The position numbers and the translations under genes were made by a program. Source: Sphingomonas lacusdianchii (lineage in GTDB: Bacteria; Pseudomonadota; Alphaproteobacteria; Sphingomonadales; Sphingomonadaceae). Taken from it: a stretch of DNA of 64,000 nt. Numbering within the stretch: the first letter of the stretch is position 1; the number at the start of each line of letters is the position of its first letter. Shown in pieces: positions 49,401 to 57,233 of this stretch. The stretch covers positions 186,001-250,000 of the forward strand of contig NZ_JAKRET010000005.1 in the NCBI RefSeq assembly GCF_022664395.1, given 5' to 3'. The notes below the pieces were generated by a model. The model was not told where the DNA came from. It saw nothing but the letters and a program-made list of their open reading frames with translations, and did no database searches.

Positions 49401-49592
49401 CGCGAACTGGCGCAGCGCGCGCGTACGCTCCGCCCCGACGCGCTGGTCATATTCGCGACCGGCGACCCCGGCGCGGTCGCCGACGAAGCCGATGCGACCG
49501 TCCTTGCCAAACCCTATGCCCGTGGTGCGTTGCTGGCGGCGGTGCGCAAGGGCGACGCAGCGCGGGCGGTGGTCGAGAAGCCGGAAGCCTAG
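46494..49592 (+). CDS. hybrid histidine kinase with N-terminal ParD-like ribbon-helix-helix domain
   Basis: A 1032-residue cytoplasmic sensor without membrane helices. Residues 1-48 (NVSLTPELKAFIAEAV, ASEVVRAGLRAL) look like ParD-type antitoxins. Three PAS-type domains follow (about 60-205, 213-330, 338-455), then a coiled coil and a kinase core with phospho-acceptor His526 (GGVAHDFNNLL), Asn638 in the N box, and G boxes DTGSGMAP and GSGLGLSMV. Two receiver domains end the protein (Asp816 in FTDVVMP, Asp961 in ITDVNLP). The ATG at 46494 has AGGAG nine bases upstream; a GTG at 46449 is less likely. It lies 49 bases after the synthase gene and is probably co-transcribed. Confidence 0.88.
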   Translation: MTGRHTSNVSLTPELKAFIAEAVAGGDYANASEVVRAGLRALRNGAAGRGVLAKDWPAADGECAALIRTRNWADFPLGTPADWPPEMRATIANIVNSPVAKMLMWGPDHILFYNDAYRAIVGDRHPQVFATPVEQAFPELWEHLRIVLPAALRGQSQSFLDRTTVLSRACESKTFTLDLHYTPVVDGRGVAGGVLCTVVDNSARKAIESRLAASEAELRRIADAVPMLVSYIDSDHRYRFTNAHYEGWFGGEPDAMVGRHIRDVIGEEMYRDRRADIERALTGEPVVGETVLHHQALGPRAVEIRYVPHQDDTGETVGAYILGIDITERARDAAAIKASNARFRTAMQAVHGVLWTNSADGRMVGEQPGWAALTGQSYDEYQDFGWASAVHPDDAQGSVDAWNIAVAARSMFVHEHRVRRRDGEWRTFAIRALPILDGAGEITEWVGVHTDISHRRAAEAALREQADNLAQQVRHRERAEEQLRSLNETLESRVIAEIAERRQAEAQLAQAQKMETVGKLTGGVAHDFNNLLQVVGGNLQLLARDVVGNAKAERRVENAMAGVSRGARLASQLLAFGRRQALEPKVVNVTRFVQGMDDMLRRAIGEAIEIETVFAGGLWNTFIDPGQIENALLNLAINARDAMDGRGKLTIELANAHLDDAYARTHEEVVPGQYVMLAVTDTGSGMAPDVVERVFEPFFSTKPEGKGSGLGLSMVYGFVKQSGGHVKIYSEIGHGTSIKLYLPRAMQSEDIEVQVDSGPVRGGSETVLVVEDDEEVRATVVEMLGDLGYRVLKASDAASGLAVIESGVPIDLLFTDVVMPGTLKSPEMARKARERLPGIAVLFTSGYTENSIVHGGRLDKGVELLSKPYTREALARKIRHVLSNQQQRNLATSPSPDSRPVAITTPPTLRRTILLVEDDGLIRMNSAEMLEEAGFVVLEAASAEEAITALQTAPVDILITDVNLPGASGRELAQRARTLRPDALVIFATGDPGAVADEADATVLAKPYARGALLAAVRKGDAARAVVEKPEA

Positions 49593-50626
49593 GCGTCCGG
49601 TGCGACCGTTACCGAATCGCGCTCGATAAGGTGATGTTCGTGTTCGACGCTGGCCGGCACCTGCGCGCCGGCGAGCTGGTCGAGCAGCAGCGTCGTCGCG
49701 CTGACTGCCATGTCGAACACCGGCTGGCGCATTGTGGTGATCCGGGGCCAGGTGATGCGGGCGATCTCCGAATCGTCGAACCCGACGATCGACAGCTTGC
49801 CGGGCACCTCGATCCCCGCCTCGCGCGCGGCCATCAGCGCGCCGACCGCCATGTCGTCATTCTCCGCGAGGATCGCGGTCGGGCGGTCGCGACGTGCGAG
49901 CAGGGTCTGTGCCGCCGCGAATCCGGAATCGAAGGTGAACAGGCCGTCGATTACCAGATCGGGGTCGATCGGCTGCCCCGCGGCCGCGAACGCCTGCTGA
50001 TAGCCGGTCATCCGCGCCTCGGCTGCGGCGTGGGTCGGGTCGCCCTTGATGATGCCGATGCGCCGGTGCCCCTGGTTGAGCACCAGCGCGGCCACTTCGC
50101 AGGCGGCGACGACATCGTCGACGACCACGCCCGGCGTCAATTCGGGCCAGCGGGTCGGCGCGATCCGCGCGAACGGCATGCCGATCGCGGTCAGTTCGTC
50201 GAGGATGCGGCGGCTGTCCGATGCCGGCGGGGCCAGCACGACGCCGTCGACCGCCGCCGATCGCAGCAGCCCGACGACTTCGTCGGCATGGTCTATGACC
50301 GATCGGACCGGCAGCACCACCAGCCGGTAGCGTTCGCCGCGCAGCCGGTCGAGCACACCCATTTGCAGGTCGACGACATAGCTGGGCGAAGGGTTTTCAT
50401 AGACCAGCCCGATCAGGTGCGACCGCTGCCGCGCCAGTCCCTGCGCCATGATATTGGGGTGATAGTCGAGCGTGCGCACCGCTTCGCGCACCCGGTCGCG
50501 CACCGCATCGGTGACGTGCGGCTCGCCGTTCAACACGCGCGAGACGGTCTTGGTCGAAACGCCTGCATGGCGTGCGACGTCGACGATGGTGATGCGCCGC
50601 GGCGGACGCGATCGGGCTGGTTGCAT
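49589..50626 (-). CDS. LacI-family transcriptional repressor
   Basis: A 345-residue regulator. The N-terminal helix-turn-helix and hinge helix read ITIVDVARHAGVSTKTVSRV and then YHPNIMAQGLA. The periplasmic-binding-protein-like sugar domain follows, with GLVYENPSPSYV, HRRIGIIKGD, ILAENDDMAVGALMAA and VGFDDSEIA. It should release its operator when bound to a sugar. Likely targets are nearby sugar genes such as bglX. The ATG at 50626 starts close to the HTH; the frame is open further upstream. Its TAG shares the palindrome CTAG with the convergent kinase stop. Confidence 0.9.
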   Translation of the reverse strand: MQPARSRPPRRITIVDVARHAGVSTKTVSRVLNGEPHVTDAVRDRVREAVRTLDYHPNIMAQGLARQRSHLIGLVYENPSPSYVVDLQMGVLDRLRGERYRLVVLPVRSVIDHADEVVGLLRSAAVDGVVLAPPASDSRRILDELTAIGMPFARIAPTRWPELTPGVVVDDVVAACEVAALVLNQGHRRIGIIKGDPTHAAAEARMTGYQQAFAAAGQPIDPDLVIDGLFTFDSGFAAAQTLLARRDRPTAILAENDDMAVGALMAAREAGIEVPGKLSIVGFDDSEIARITWPRITTMRQPVFDMAVSATTLLLDQLAGAQVPASVEHEHHLIERDSVTVAPDA

Positions 50627-50743
50627 ATCCGCATCACCGCCACGCCCCCGCGCCCATGTCAATCGCAACATGACCGGGTCTTCATCTGTCGCCCATCGTC
50701 CGGTCGGCGCGTCGCGCGCAGGATGGCGGGCGAGGAGGTGCAG

Positions 50744-51142
50744 ATGCCGGTTCACGACCTACCCCGTTTCGGTCCGGCCCGCGGCGCGGCGTTGGCCGCA
50801 GTGACGGCGGCTGCGCTGCTCGCGGCGGGCTGGTGCGGGGCATTTGCCGATGCGGGGGGCGTCGCGGCCGATGGTGCGACGCTGGCGCCGCAAACCGCAT
50901 CGGGCGGATGGGTCGTCACCAGCCTGCGCACCGATGGCGCGGCAGCCCGGTCCGGCCTGCGCGTCGGCGACGTGATCGACGCTGTCGGCGACCATGCGCC
51001 CGGCATCGCCGACTTTCCCGACCATGCGACCGGTCCGGTGTTGCTGCACGTCGCGGCAAGGGGTGACGTCGGTGCCCACTCGCTGATATTGCGGGCGGCG
51101 GAGGTGGCGTCACGTGAAGATCCTGATCGTCGAGGACGATGA
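50744..51142 (+). CDS. small exported or anchored PDZ-domain protein
   Basis: A 132-residue protein. An N-terminal hydrophobic segment (about 15-37) acts as signal peptide or anchor. A single PDZ-like domain (about 50-120) follows with GGWVVTSLRTDGAAARSGLRVGDVIDAVG. GAGGAGG before ATG 50744 supports the start. The 3' end overlaps the response regulator gene by 29 bases, so the three genes form one operon. A periplasmic PDZ protein beside a sensor kinase could modulate its input, but no protease domain is present. Confidence 0.72.
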   Translation: MPVHDLPRFGPARGAALAAVTAAALLAAGWCGAFADAGGVAADGATLAPQTASGGWVVTSLRTDGAAARSGLRVGDVIDAVGDHAPGIADFPDHATGPVLLHVAARGDVGAHSLILRAAEVASREDPDRRGR

Positions 51143-51797
51143 AGAAACCGCAGCCTATATCGGCAAGGGGCTGACCGAAGCCGGCTTTGTCGTCGATCGT
51201 GCCTCCAATGGCCGCGACGGGCTGTTCCACGCGATCGACGGTGGCTACGACTGTATCGTCATGGACCGGATGCTGCCGCAGATGGATGGCATGGCGACGA
51301 TCGCCGCGATGCGCGCGGCGGGGGTGACGACGCCGGTCCTGATCCTGTCGGCGATGGGGACTCCCGACGACCGGGTGGCGGGGCTGACCCAAGGCGCCGA
51401 CGATTATCTGACCAAGCCGTTCGTCTTCGCCGAATTGCTGGCGCGGGTGCGGCTGCTCTCCCGGCGGCAGCCTGCGGGCGGTCCGGCAGCGGAGACGGTG
51501 CTGACCTGCGACGATCTGGAGATGGACCTGCTGGCGCGACGGGTGCGGCGCGGCACGCGGGTCATCGACCTGCAACCACGCGAGTTCCGTCTGCTCGAAT
51601 ATCTGATGCGCCACGCCGAGCAGGTCGTCACCCGCACGATGTTGCTGGAGGGCGTATGGGATTATCATTTCGATCCCGGCAGCAACGTGACCGACGTGCA
51701 TATCAGCCGCCTGCGTCGCAAGATCGACGATGGCGAGGAGCGCCGCCTGCTGCATACGGTTCGTGGCTCGGGCTATAAGCTGGGGGTTGAGCCCTGA
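51114..51797 (+). CDS. OmpR/PhoB-family response regulator
   Basis: A 227-residue regulator. The receiver domain has acidic pocket Glu7-Asp8-Asp9, phospho-acceptor Asp51 (CIVMDRMLP), Thr/Ser79 and Lys101 (DDYLTKPF). The winged-helix output domain (about 130-225) has DLQPREFRLLEYLMRH and HISRLRRKID. The start is GTG 51114 inside the preceding PDZ gene. It closely resembles QseB/PhoP-type regulators paired with a downstream kinase. Confidence 0.95.
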   Translation: MKILIVEDDEETAAYIGKGLTEAGFVVDRASNGRDGLFHAIDGGYDCIVMDRMLPQMDGMATIAAMRAAGVTTPVLILSAMGTPDDRVAGLTQGADDYLTKPFVFAELLARVRLLSRRQPAGGPAAETVLTCDDLEMDLLARRVRRGTRVIDLQPREFRLLEYLMRHAEQVVTRTMLLEGVWDYHFDPGSNVTDVHISRLRRKIDDGEERRLLHTVRGSGYKLGVEP

Positions 51798-53140
51798 CGC
51801 TGCTGACCCGGTCGGCGACGCTGCGCTTCGCGGCGCTGGTCTTTGCGTTGCAGCTGGCGGGGGCGGCGGTGACGTTGCTCACCGTCCGGACCGTGACCGA
51901 AACCCGACTGACCGCCAGCGCGACGGATGAGGCACAGCGGCTGCGCGCGACGCTGCTGGAGGCATGGGCGGCCGGGGGCATCGCGGGATTGCGCAAGGCT
52001 GCCGAAGCGCGGCTCGATCGCAGCGACCGGCCGCAATCGGTGGTGCTGGTGACGGCGCGCGACGGCACGACGCTGGCAGGCAATGTCGGTGCCTGGCCCC
52101 CCAATGTGGTGCCCGGCCCGCCGGCCACGATCGAGCTGTTCCGCATCCGCCGCGACCACCCCGAATCGATGCGCGTGATCGGCACGGTCCTGCCCGACGG
52201 CACCCGCCTGTTGACCGGTCACGTGATCGAGGGCGAGCGCGCGTTCGTCGGCGCGATGGAGATGGCGATGGTCGCCGCCATGCTGGTCGCGCTGGTGCTG
52301 GCGGGACTTGCCGGGTGGGTCGCGGCCCAGATCATCGCGCGGCGGCTGCGACGCACGGTCGATACTGTCGCGGCGGTCGCTGGCGGCGATCTCGACCGGC
52401 GCGTCCCGCTGGAGGGTGGTGGCGATGCGTTCGAGGATCTGGGGCGATCGGTAAACGCCATGCTCGACCGGATCGCGTCGCTGGTCGGCGAATTGAAGAT
52501 GGCGACCGACGCGCTGGCGCACGACCTGCGCTCCCCGCTGACCCGCCTGCGCGCGACGCTGGAACGCGCATTGGCAGCGGCGGATAGCGAAGATGCCAGG
52601 GTCGCCGTCCTGCGGGGAATGGAGGAGGGCGAGCGGTTGCTCGGCATGCTCGATACCGCGCTGCGCATTACCCGGGCAGAGGCGGGGATCGGTCGCGACG
52701 CCTTCACCACGACCGATCTGACCGAGTTGCTGGCCGACCTCGCCGACCTGTTCGAACCGCTGGCGGAGGACCGCGGGCTGGCGATCGCGGTCACGCCGTC
52801 CGCCCCGGTGATCGCCACCGTCCACCGCGAGATGATCGGACAGGCGGTGTCAAATCTGATCGATAACGCGCTGAAATATGGCGCAGGAACCATCCGAATG
52901 TCGATAGAGGACAAGGGCGGCGGCGTCGCGATCATCGTCGGCGACGACGGACCCGGCATCCCGGCGGATCGCCGGGCGGCGGCGCTGCAACGTTTCGGCC
53001 GACTCGATCCGTCGCGGCACGAAAGCGGCGCGGGGTTGGGCCTGTCGCTGGTCGCTGCGGTCGCCCGGCTGCACGGCGGGACGATCGAACTCGGCGACAA
53101 TCATCCCGGACTGGTCGTCCGGCTGACCTTTCCCCGCTGA
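51794..53140 (+). CDS. sensor histidine kinase (QseC/PmrB-like)
   Basis: A 448-residue membrane kinase partner of the preceding regulator. The first helix is LRFAALVFALQLAGAAVTLL, a short periplasmic domain (about 35-145) follows, then a second helix (AAMLVALVLAGLAGWVAAQI), HAMP, the H box ALAHDLRSPLTRLRA, N box SNLIDNALKYG and G boxes DDGPGIP and GAGLGLSLV. No ATG or GTG is available before the first helix because an in-frame TGA lies at 51788. A CTG at 51794, overlapping the regulator stop (CTGA), is the best start; a TTG at 51848 would cut the helix. Confidence 0.87.
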   Translation: MTLLTRSATLRFAALVFALQLAGAAVTLLTVRTVTETRLTASATDEAQRLRATLLEAWAAGGIAGLRKAAEARLDRSDRPQSVVLVTARDGTTLAGNVGAWPPNVVPGPPATIELFRIRRDHPESMRVIGTVLPDGTRLLTGHVIEGERAFVGAMEMAMVAAMLVALVLAGLAGWVAAQIIARRLRRTVDTVAAVAGGDLDRRVPLEGGGDAFEDLGRSVNAMLDRIASLVGELKMATDALAHDLRSPLTRLRATLERALAAADSEDARVAVLRGMEEGERLLGMLDTALRITRAEAGIGRDAFTTTDLTELLADLADLFEPLAEDRGLAIAVTPSAPVIATVHREMIGQAVSNLIDNALKYGAGTIRMSIEDKGGGVAIIVGDDGPGIPADRRAAALQRFGRLDPSRHESGAGLGLSLVAAVARLHGGTIELGDNHPGLVVRLTFPR

Positions 53141-53150
53141 TCGTCCGGCG

Positions 53151-56100
53151 TCAGGCCGCTGCCTGCACGCTGCCGGTCCGCTCCAGCTTGCCCCATCCGA
53201 CCACGAACCCGCCGACCGCGGAGGCGATCGCGCGCAGCACGACCCAATACATGATCTGACGATAGACCAGCCGCTGCGCGACCAGCAGATGCGCCGGATA
53301 GCGTGCCTTGTTCCCGTCAAGCCGATATGCGACCCAGCCGCACGCCACGTCGATCGCGGTGAAGCACAGCCAGTACAGCCCCATTTGCGACACGTCGCCG
53401 CTGGTCTGCGCCCAGCCATGCTGTGCCACCCGCACTGCCGTACCGACGATCGACAGCAGCAACGCCAGGTCGATCAGCGGCGAGATTGCGGCAAAGGCGA
53501 TCTGGAACAGCCATGCCTGCGGCAGCCCGATCCGCGCCAGACCCGCCGGCTTGCCGCTGCGCAGGATCGCGCGATGCTTCCACAGGCATTGCAGCGTCCC
53601 GAACGCCCAGCGATAGCGTTGCTTGGCCAGAGCCTTGAACGTCTCGGGCGCTTCGGTCCACGCGATGGCATTCGGATCATAGGTCACGCGCCAGCCGGCG
53701 CGCTGGATGGCGATGGTCAGGTCCTGATCCTCGGCCAGCGTATCCTCCGGATAGCCGCCGACCGCGTCCAGCGCCGCCCGCCGCCATGCACCGACCGCAC
53801 CCGGCACCACCGTCATCGCATCGAATCCGGCCAGCGCGCGCCGTTCGAGATTCTGCGCGGTGATATATTCTACCGCCTGCCAGCGCGTGACCAGATTGAC
53901 CCGGTTGCCGACCCGCGCATCGCCCGCCACCGCGCCCAACGCCGGGTCTTCGAACCAGCGTGCCAGCCGGGCGATCGTCGTCGGCTCGAACTGGGTATCG
54001 GCGTCCAGCGCGATGATGATCTCGCCATCGGCCTGCAGCAACGCGCGGTTGAGCGCTGCAGCCTTGCCGCCATTGACCAGCGTCAGCAGCGTGACGCGCG
54101 GGTCGGCATCGAACCGGGCGCGGACCACCGCGCTCGTCCCGTCCTTCGACCCGTCATCGGCAACGATCACCTGCAATCCCGGATAGTCGCTCGCCAGGAC
54201 CCGCGCGACCGAATCGGCGATCACCCGTTCCTCGTTATAGGCGGGAATGATGACGGTGACGCTCGGCTGAAACACCGGCGGCGTCGGCCGTTCGCGTCGC
54301 GACTGGAACCATGCCAGGGCGGCCAACAGTACCGCCCGCGCCATGCCGAGCGCAATGGCGAGGTAGAACAGCCATGCCAGCAGTACCGATATCGCCGCGA
54401 TCACGATGAAGATCGCGACGTCGGTCCGTACCGCCGCAAGATCGCGCCCGGTCACCGCCGGCATCGCGATCGCTCGCGGTACCCCGACCAGCGCGGACGC
54501 GGTGACGAAATGATAGCCCTTTGCCTTCAGGACAGCGATGATCTGCGGCAGCGCCGCCATCGTCTGCGCCCGGTCGCCGCCGCCATCGTGCAGCAGCACG
54601 ACGTTGCGCGAACTGTCGGCGCTGGCACCCTCGACCTGCTCGACCACCTGCCGCACGATGGCGTCGGTGCCCGGTCGCTGCCAGTCATTGGGATCGACGT
54701 GCAGCCCGACCACCGTATAGCCCAGATCCTGCGCGAGCAGCGCTGGCGCGATCTCGTCCATCGTCGTCGGTTCGGCATCGCCGAAATAGGGCGCACGGAA
54801 CAGCGTCGTCGACCGCCCGGTATAGGCCTCGATCAGCCGCTGCGTGGCGTTCAGCTCCAGCGTCGTCGTCCGTTCGCCCGTCGTCGCCAGATTGGGGTGG
54901 GTATAGCTGTGGTTGCCGATCTCGTCCCCATCGCGGATGATCCGCTGCAACAGCCCGGGATGCTCGATCGCATTCTCGCCGACGACGAAGAACGTCGCCG
55001 GGACATGCGCCGCCTCCAGCGCGTCGAGGATCGGCGGCGTCCATGTCGCGTCGGGCCCGTCGTCGAAGGTCAGCGCGATCGCCTTCGGATCGGCCGCCCC
55101 GGTTCGTTGCACGACGTAAGGCGTCGGCAGCGCGACATAGGCTTCGTCAGCGATCATGCCGTTACGGTCGAAGCTGACGCTGCGCGCTCCCGGCGTCGGC
55201 CGTGCGGTAATGCGCAGCACCTCGCCGCTGCCCTCGACATCGACGTTCAGCGCCGATTGCAACCGGGTGATGCGCGGCACTTGATCGGCGGTGCGATAGG
55301 CGGTCAGGTCATTCCAGAAGCCGGCGTCCTCGCTGCCCAGCCGCCACATCGCGACCGCATCGATCCCCAGCCGGCGCAGCGCGGCCATCTGGTTCCAACT
55401 GGTCGCCGCATCCAGCATCCACACCTGATGCCGGCTGCCGCGTTCGTCCTGATAGGCGAAACCGGCATTGCCGCTCGCCCGGTCGAAGCCGATTGCCGCC
55501 GCCGAATCATGCGCGGCCAGCCATGCCTCCTCGATCGACAGGGCATCGGCACTGCCGTCGTGCCAGTCATAGGCATAGCTGCCGAGTGCCACGACCAGCT
55601 TGTCGCGACCGACCTGTCGCAGCGCGCTTTCGACCTGCCCGACGAACCATGGGTGCGACGCGATCGGCCCGGCCGATCCGCTCTCCCAATGTTCGTCATA
55701 GGCCATCAGGATGACGCGGTCGGTGGCGCGCGCTAGGTCGGCCAGCCGCCAGTCGGGATCGCCCGCCGGCGCCGTCACCGCCAGCACCGCGTCCTTGGGC
55801 AATGCCGCGTTCAACTGCGCGAGGAACGCCGGATAGCGGGCGACGGCGGCGGCGGGCAGGCTTTCATAGTCCATCACCAGACCGGCGGCATGGCGCGCAC
55901 GGACATAGCCCGCCAGTTGCGCGATCAGCGCCGAACGCGCCGCCGGATTGGCCAACATCTTCGCCGCACCGGCGCCGTCCCAGTCGGAATCGGTCAGGTT
56001 CTGCACCATCGGCAACAGCTTGGGCGCATGGCGGGCACCGGCCAACACCTGCTCCAGTCGCGGATCGTCGGTCGCCCGCATCTGCGTACCCACGACGCTG

Positions 56101-56453
56101 ACGAACGCCGGCACCACCCAGTCGAGCGTACCGAGATGGCGTTGCAGCGACGCGATCCCGCCCGCCGTATCGGGGGCGTAGAACCCAATCGTCAGCGGCG
56201 TGCCGCCGACCGTGGGCGAACTGGTGCGCGGCAACCAGCGGCCGTGCCGCGCGGTCTTGTCGGCGCGCGGCGCAAACGCCTCGCCATGCCGCCGGGCGAA
56301 GGGCAGGGGGATGCCCAGCGTCCGGGGCGTGGCCACCAGCGTCGTCGCAAAGGCGATCGCCGCCGCGATCACCGCAAGGATCAGCAACGCGACCCCGCGC
56401 CGTGCCCAGACACTCCGGCGGCCGGTAGGATCGAAGAAGATTGGCTTGCTCAC
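53151..56453 (-). CDS. trifunctional GH18-like / NodB deacetylase / GT2 polysaccharide synthase (copy 2)
   Basis: An 1100-residue paralogue of the gene at 43073-46444 with the same order: N-terminal membrane helix (about 21-40), GH18-like domain (GLVMDYES with Asp195 and Glu197, ILMAYDEHW), CE4 domain (TFDDGP 462-467, NHSYTH, FRAPYFGDAE, LHVDPNDW, LLHD), then GT2 domain (ADDGS, LDADTQ, AEDQD, KQRYRW) and C-terminal helices. The GT2 halves are almost colinear (for example YITAQNLERRAL and VVPGAVGAWRRAALDAVGGY in both), while the GH18 halves diverge more. GTG start in both copies. It converges with the kinase gene, 10 bases apart. Confidence 0.88.
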   Translation of the reverse strand: MSKPIFFDPTGRRSVWARRGVALLILAVIAAAIAFATTLVATPRTLGIPLPFARRHGEAFAPRADKTARHGRWLPRTSSPTVGGTPLTIGFYAPDTAGGIASLQRHLGTLDWVVPAFVSVVGTQMRATDDPRLEQVLAGARHAPKLLPMVQNLTDSDWDGAGAAKMLANPAARSALIAQLAGYVRARHAAGLVMDYESLPAAAVARYPAFLAQLNAALPKDAVLAVTAPAGDPDWRLADLARATDRVILMAYDEHWESGSAGPIASHPWFVGQVESALRQVGRDKLVVALGSYAYDWHDGSADALSIEEAWLAAHDSAAAIGFDRASGNAGFAYQDERGSRHQVWMLDAATSWNQMAALRRLGIDAVAMWRLGSEDAGFWNDLTAYRTADQVPRITRLQSALNVDVEGSGEVLRITARPTPGARSVSFDRNGMIADEAYVALPTPYVVQRTGAADPKAIALTFDDGPDATWTPPILDALEAAHVPATFFVVGENAIEHPGLLQRIIRDGDEIGNHSYTHPNLATTGERTTTLELNATQRLIEAYTGRSTTLFRAPYFGDAEPTTMDEIAPALLAQDLGYTVVGLHVDPNDWQRPGTDAIVRQVVEQVEGASADSSRNVVLLHDGGGDRAQTMAALPQIIAVLKAKGYHFVTASALVGVPRAIAMPAVTGRDLAAVRTDVAIFIVIAAISVLLAWLFYLAIALGMARAVLLAALAWFQSRRERPTPPVFQPSVTVIIPAYNEERVIADSVARVLASDYPGLQVIVADDGSKDGTSAVVRARFDADPRVTLLTLVNGGKAAALNRALLQADGEIIIALDADTQFEPTTIARLARWFEDPALGAVAGDARVGNRVNLVTRWQAVEYITAQNLERRALAGFDAMTVVPGAVGAWRRAALDAVGGYPEDTLAEDQDLTIAIQRAGWRVTYDPNAIAWTEAPETFKALAKQRYRWAFGTLQCLWKHRAILRSGKPAGLARIGLPQAWLFQIAFAAISPLIDLALLLSIVGTAVRVAQHGWAQTSGDVSQMGLYWLCFTAIDVACGWVAYRLDGNKARYPAHLLVAQRLVYRQIMYWVVLRAIASAVGGFVVGWGKLERTGSVQAAA

Positions 56454-56629
56454 ACGGTCGACCCTGGCTGCACCGACCGAATGCTACGGTCATCGACCGC
56501 CGCCTAGTCGAACGGGCCGGGCGGGGCGGTGAGCGCGCGATGAACTTTTGGTCATGGCGCAAGGCGCGGACGAACAAGCGGGCTGCCGCGAAAGCGTCAC
56601 GTACCGGATTTATCATGATGGGGAGGAAG

Positions 56630-56719
<90 letters not shown>

Positions 56720-56814
56720 GCAGAGGTTTCTCGCTCCATGCCGCAGGTCAGCGCGGCACGGTGGTCAGCGAGGGCGGTCGGTTAGCCCAAGGATTCGAGA
56801 CTTGCAAGCGCCTC

Positions 56815-56844
56815 CTTGCTGCAATCGCACATCGGACCTAGATT
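56815..56844 (+). promoter_or_regulatory. possible heat-shock promoter of hspQ
   Basis: CTTG at 56815-56818 and CCTAGATT at 56837-56844 are 18 bases apart, the same layout as upstream of clpP. Transcription would begin about 7 bases on, essentially at the ATG (56852), and no ribosome-binding site is visible. Confidence 0.4.
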
Positions 56845-56851
56845 ATTTCGC

Positions 56852-57226
56852 ATGAAGGCCCCGTCCTCCCCCTCGCTCGACCGCGGCACGCCGTTGCCGC
56901 CGGTCGCCCATGCCCGTTTTTCGATCGGTGACGTCGTGCGCCACCGCCTGTTCGACTTTCGCGGGGTCGTGTTCGATATCGATCCGATCTTCGCCAATAG
57001 CGAGGAATGGTATCAGTCGATCCCGGCCGAGGCTCGTCCGCGCAAGGACCAGCCTTTCTACCATCTGCTCGCCGAAAATGCCGATGCGAGCTATGTCGCC
57101 TATGTCAGCCAGCAGAATCTGATCGCCGACGATAGCGAGGAACCGGTCGACCATCCGGCGATCACCGGCCTGTTCGACGATTATGCCCATGGGCGCTACC
57201 GGTTGCGGCGCGAGCACCGCCACTGA
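56852..57226 (+). CDS. hspQ: HspQ-family heat-shock protein (hemimethylated-DNA-binding YccV fold)
   Basis: A 124-residue small beta-barrel protein. FSIGDVVRHRLFDFRGVVFDIDP, the WYQSIP stretch, KDQPFYHLLAEN and YVAYVSQQNL are characteristic of HspQ, which in E. coli binds DnaA and acts as a specificity factor for Lon. About 20 residues of Pro/Ser-rich leader precede the fold, longer than in E. coli (105 residues). The chosen ATG lacks a clear ribosome-binding site. It ends 7 bases from the convergent reductase gene. Confidence 0.9.
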   Translation: MKAPSSPSLDRGTPLPPVAHARFSIGDVVRHRLFDFRGVVFDIDPIFANSEEWYQSIPAEARPRKDQPFYHLLAENADASYVAYVSQQNLIADDSEEPVDHPAITGLFDDYAHGRYRLRREHRH

Positions 57227-57233
57227 CCGCCGC

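Noticed and set aside
53289..55736. 815-codon plus-strand frame opposite synthase copy 2
   Set aside because: Arg/Gln/His-rich antisense translation; the minus-strand protein has all expected catalytic motifs.
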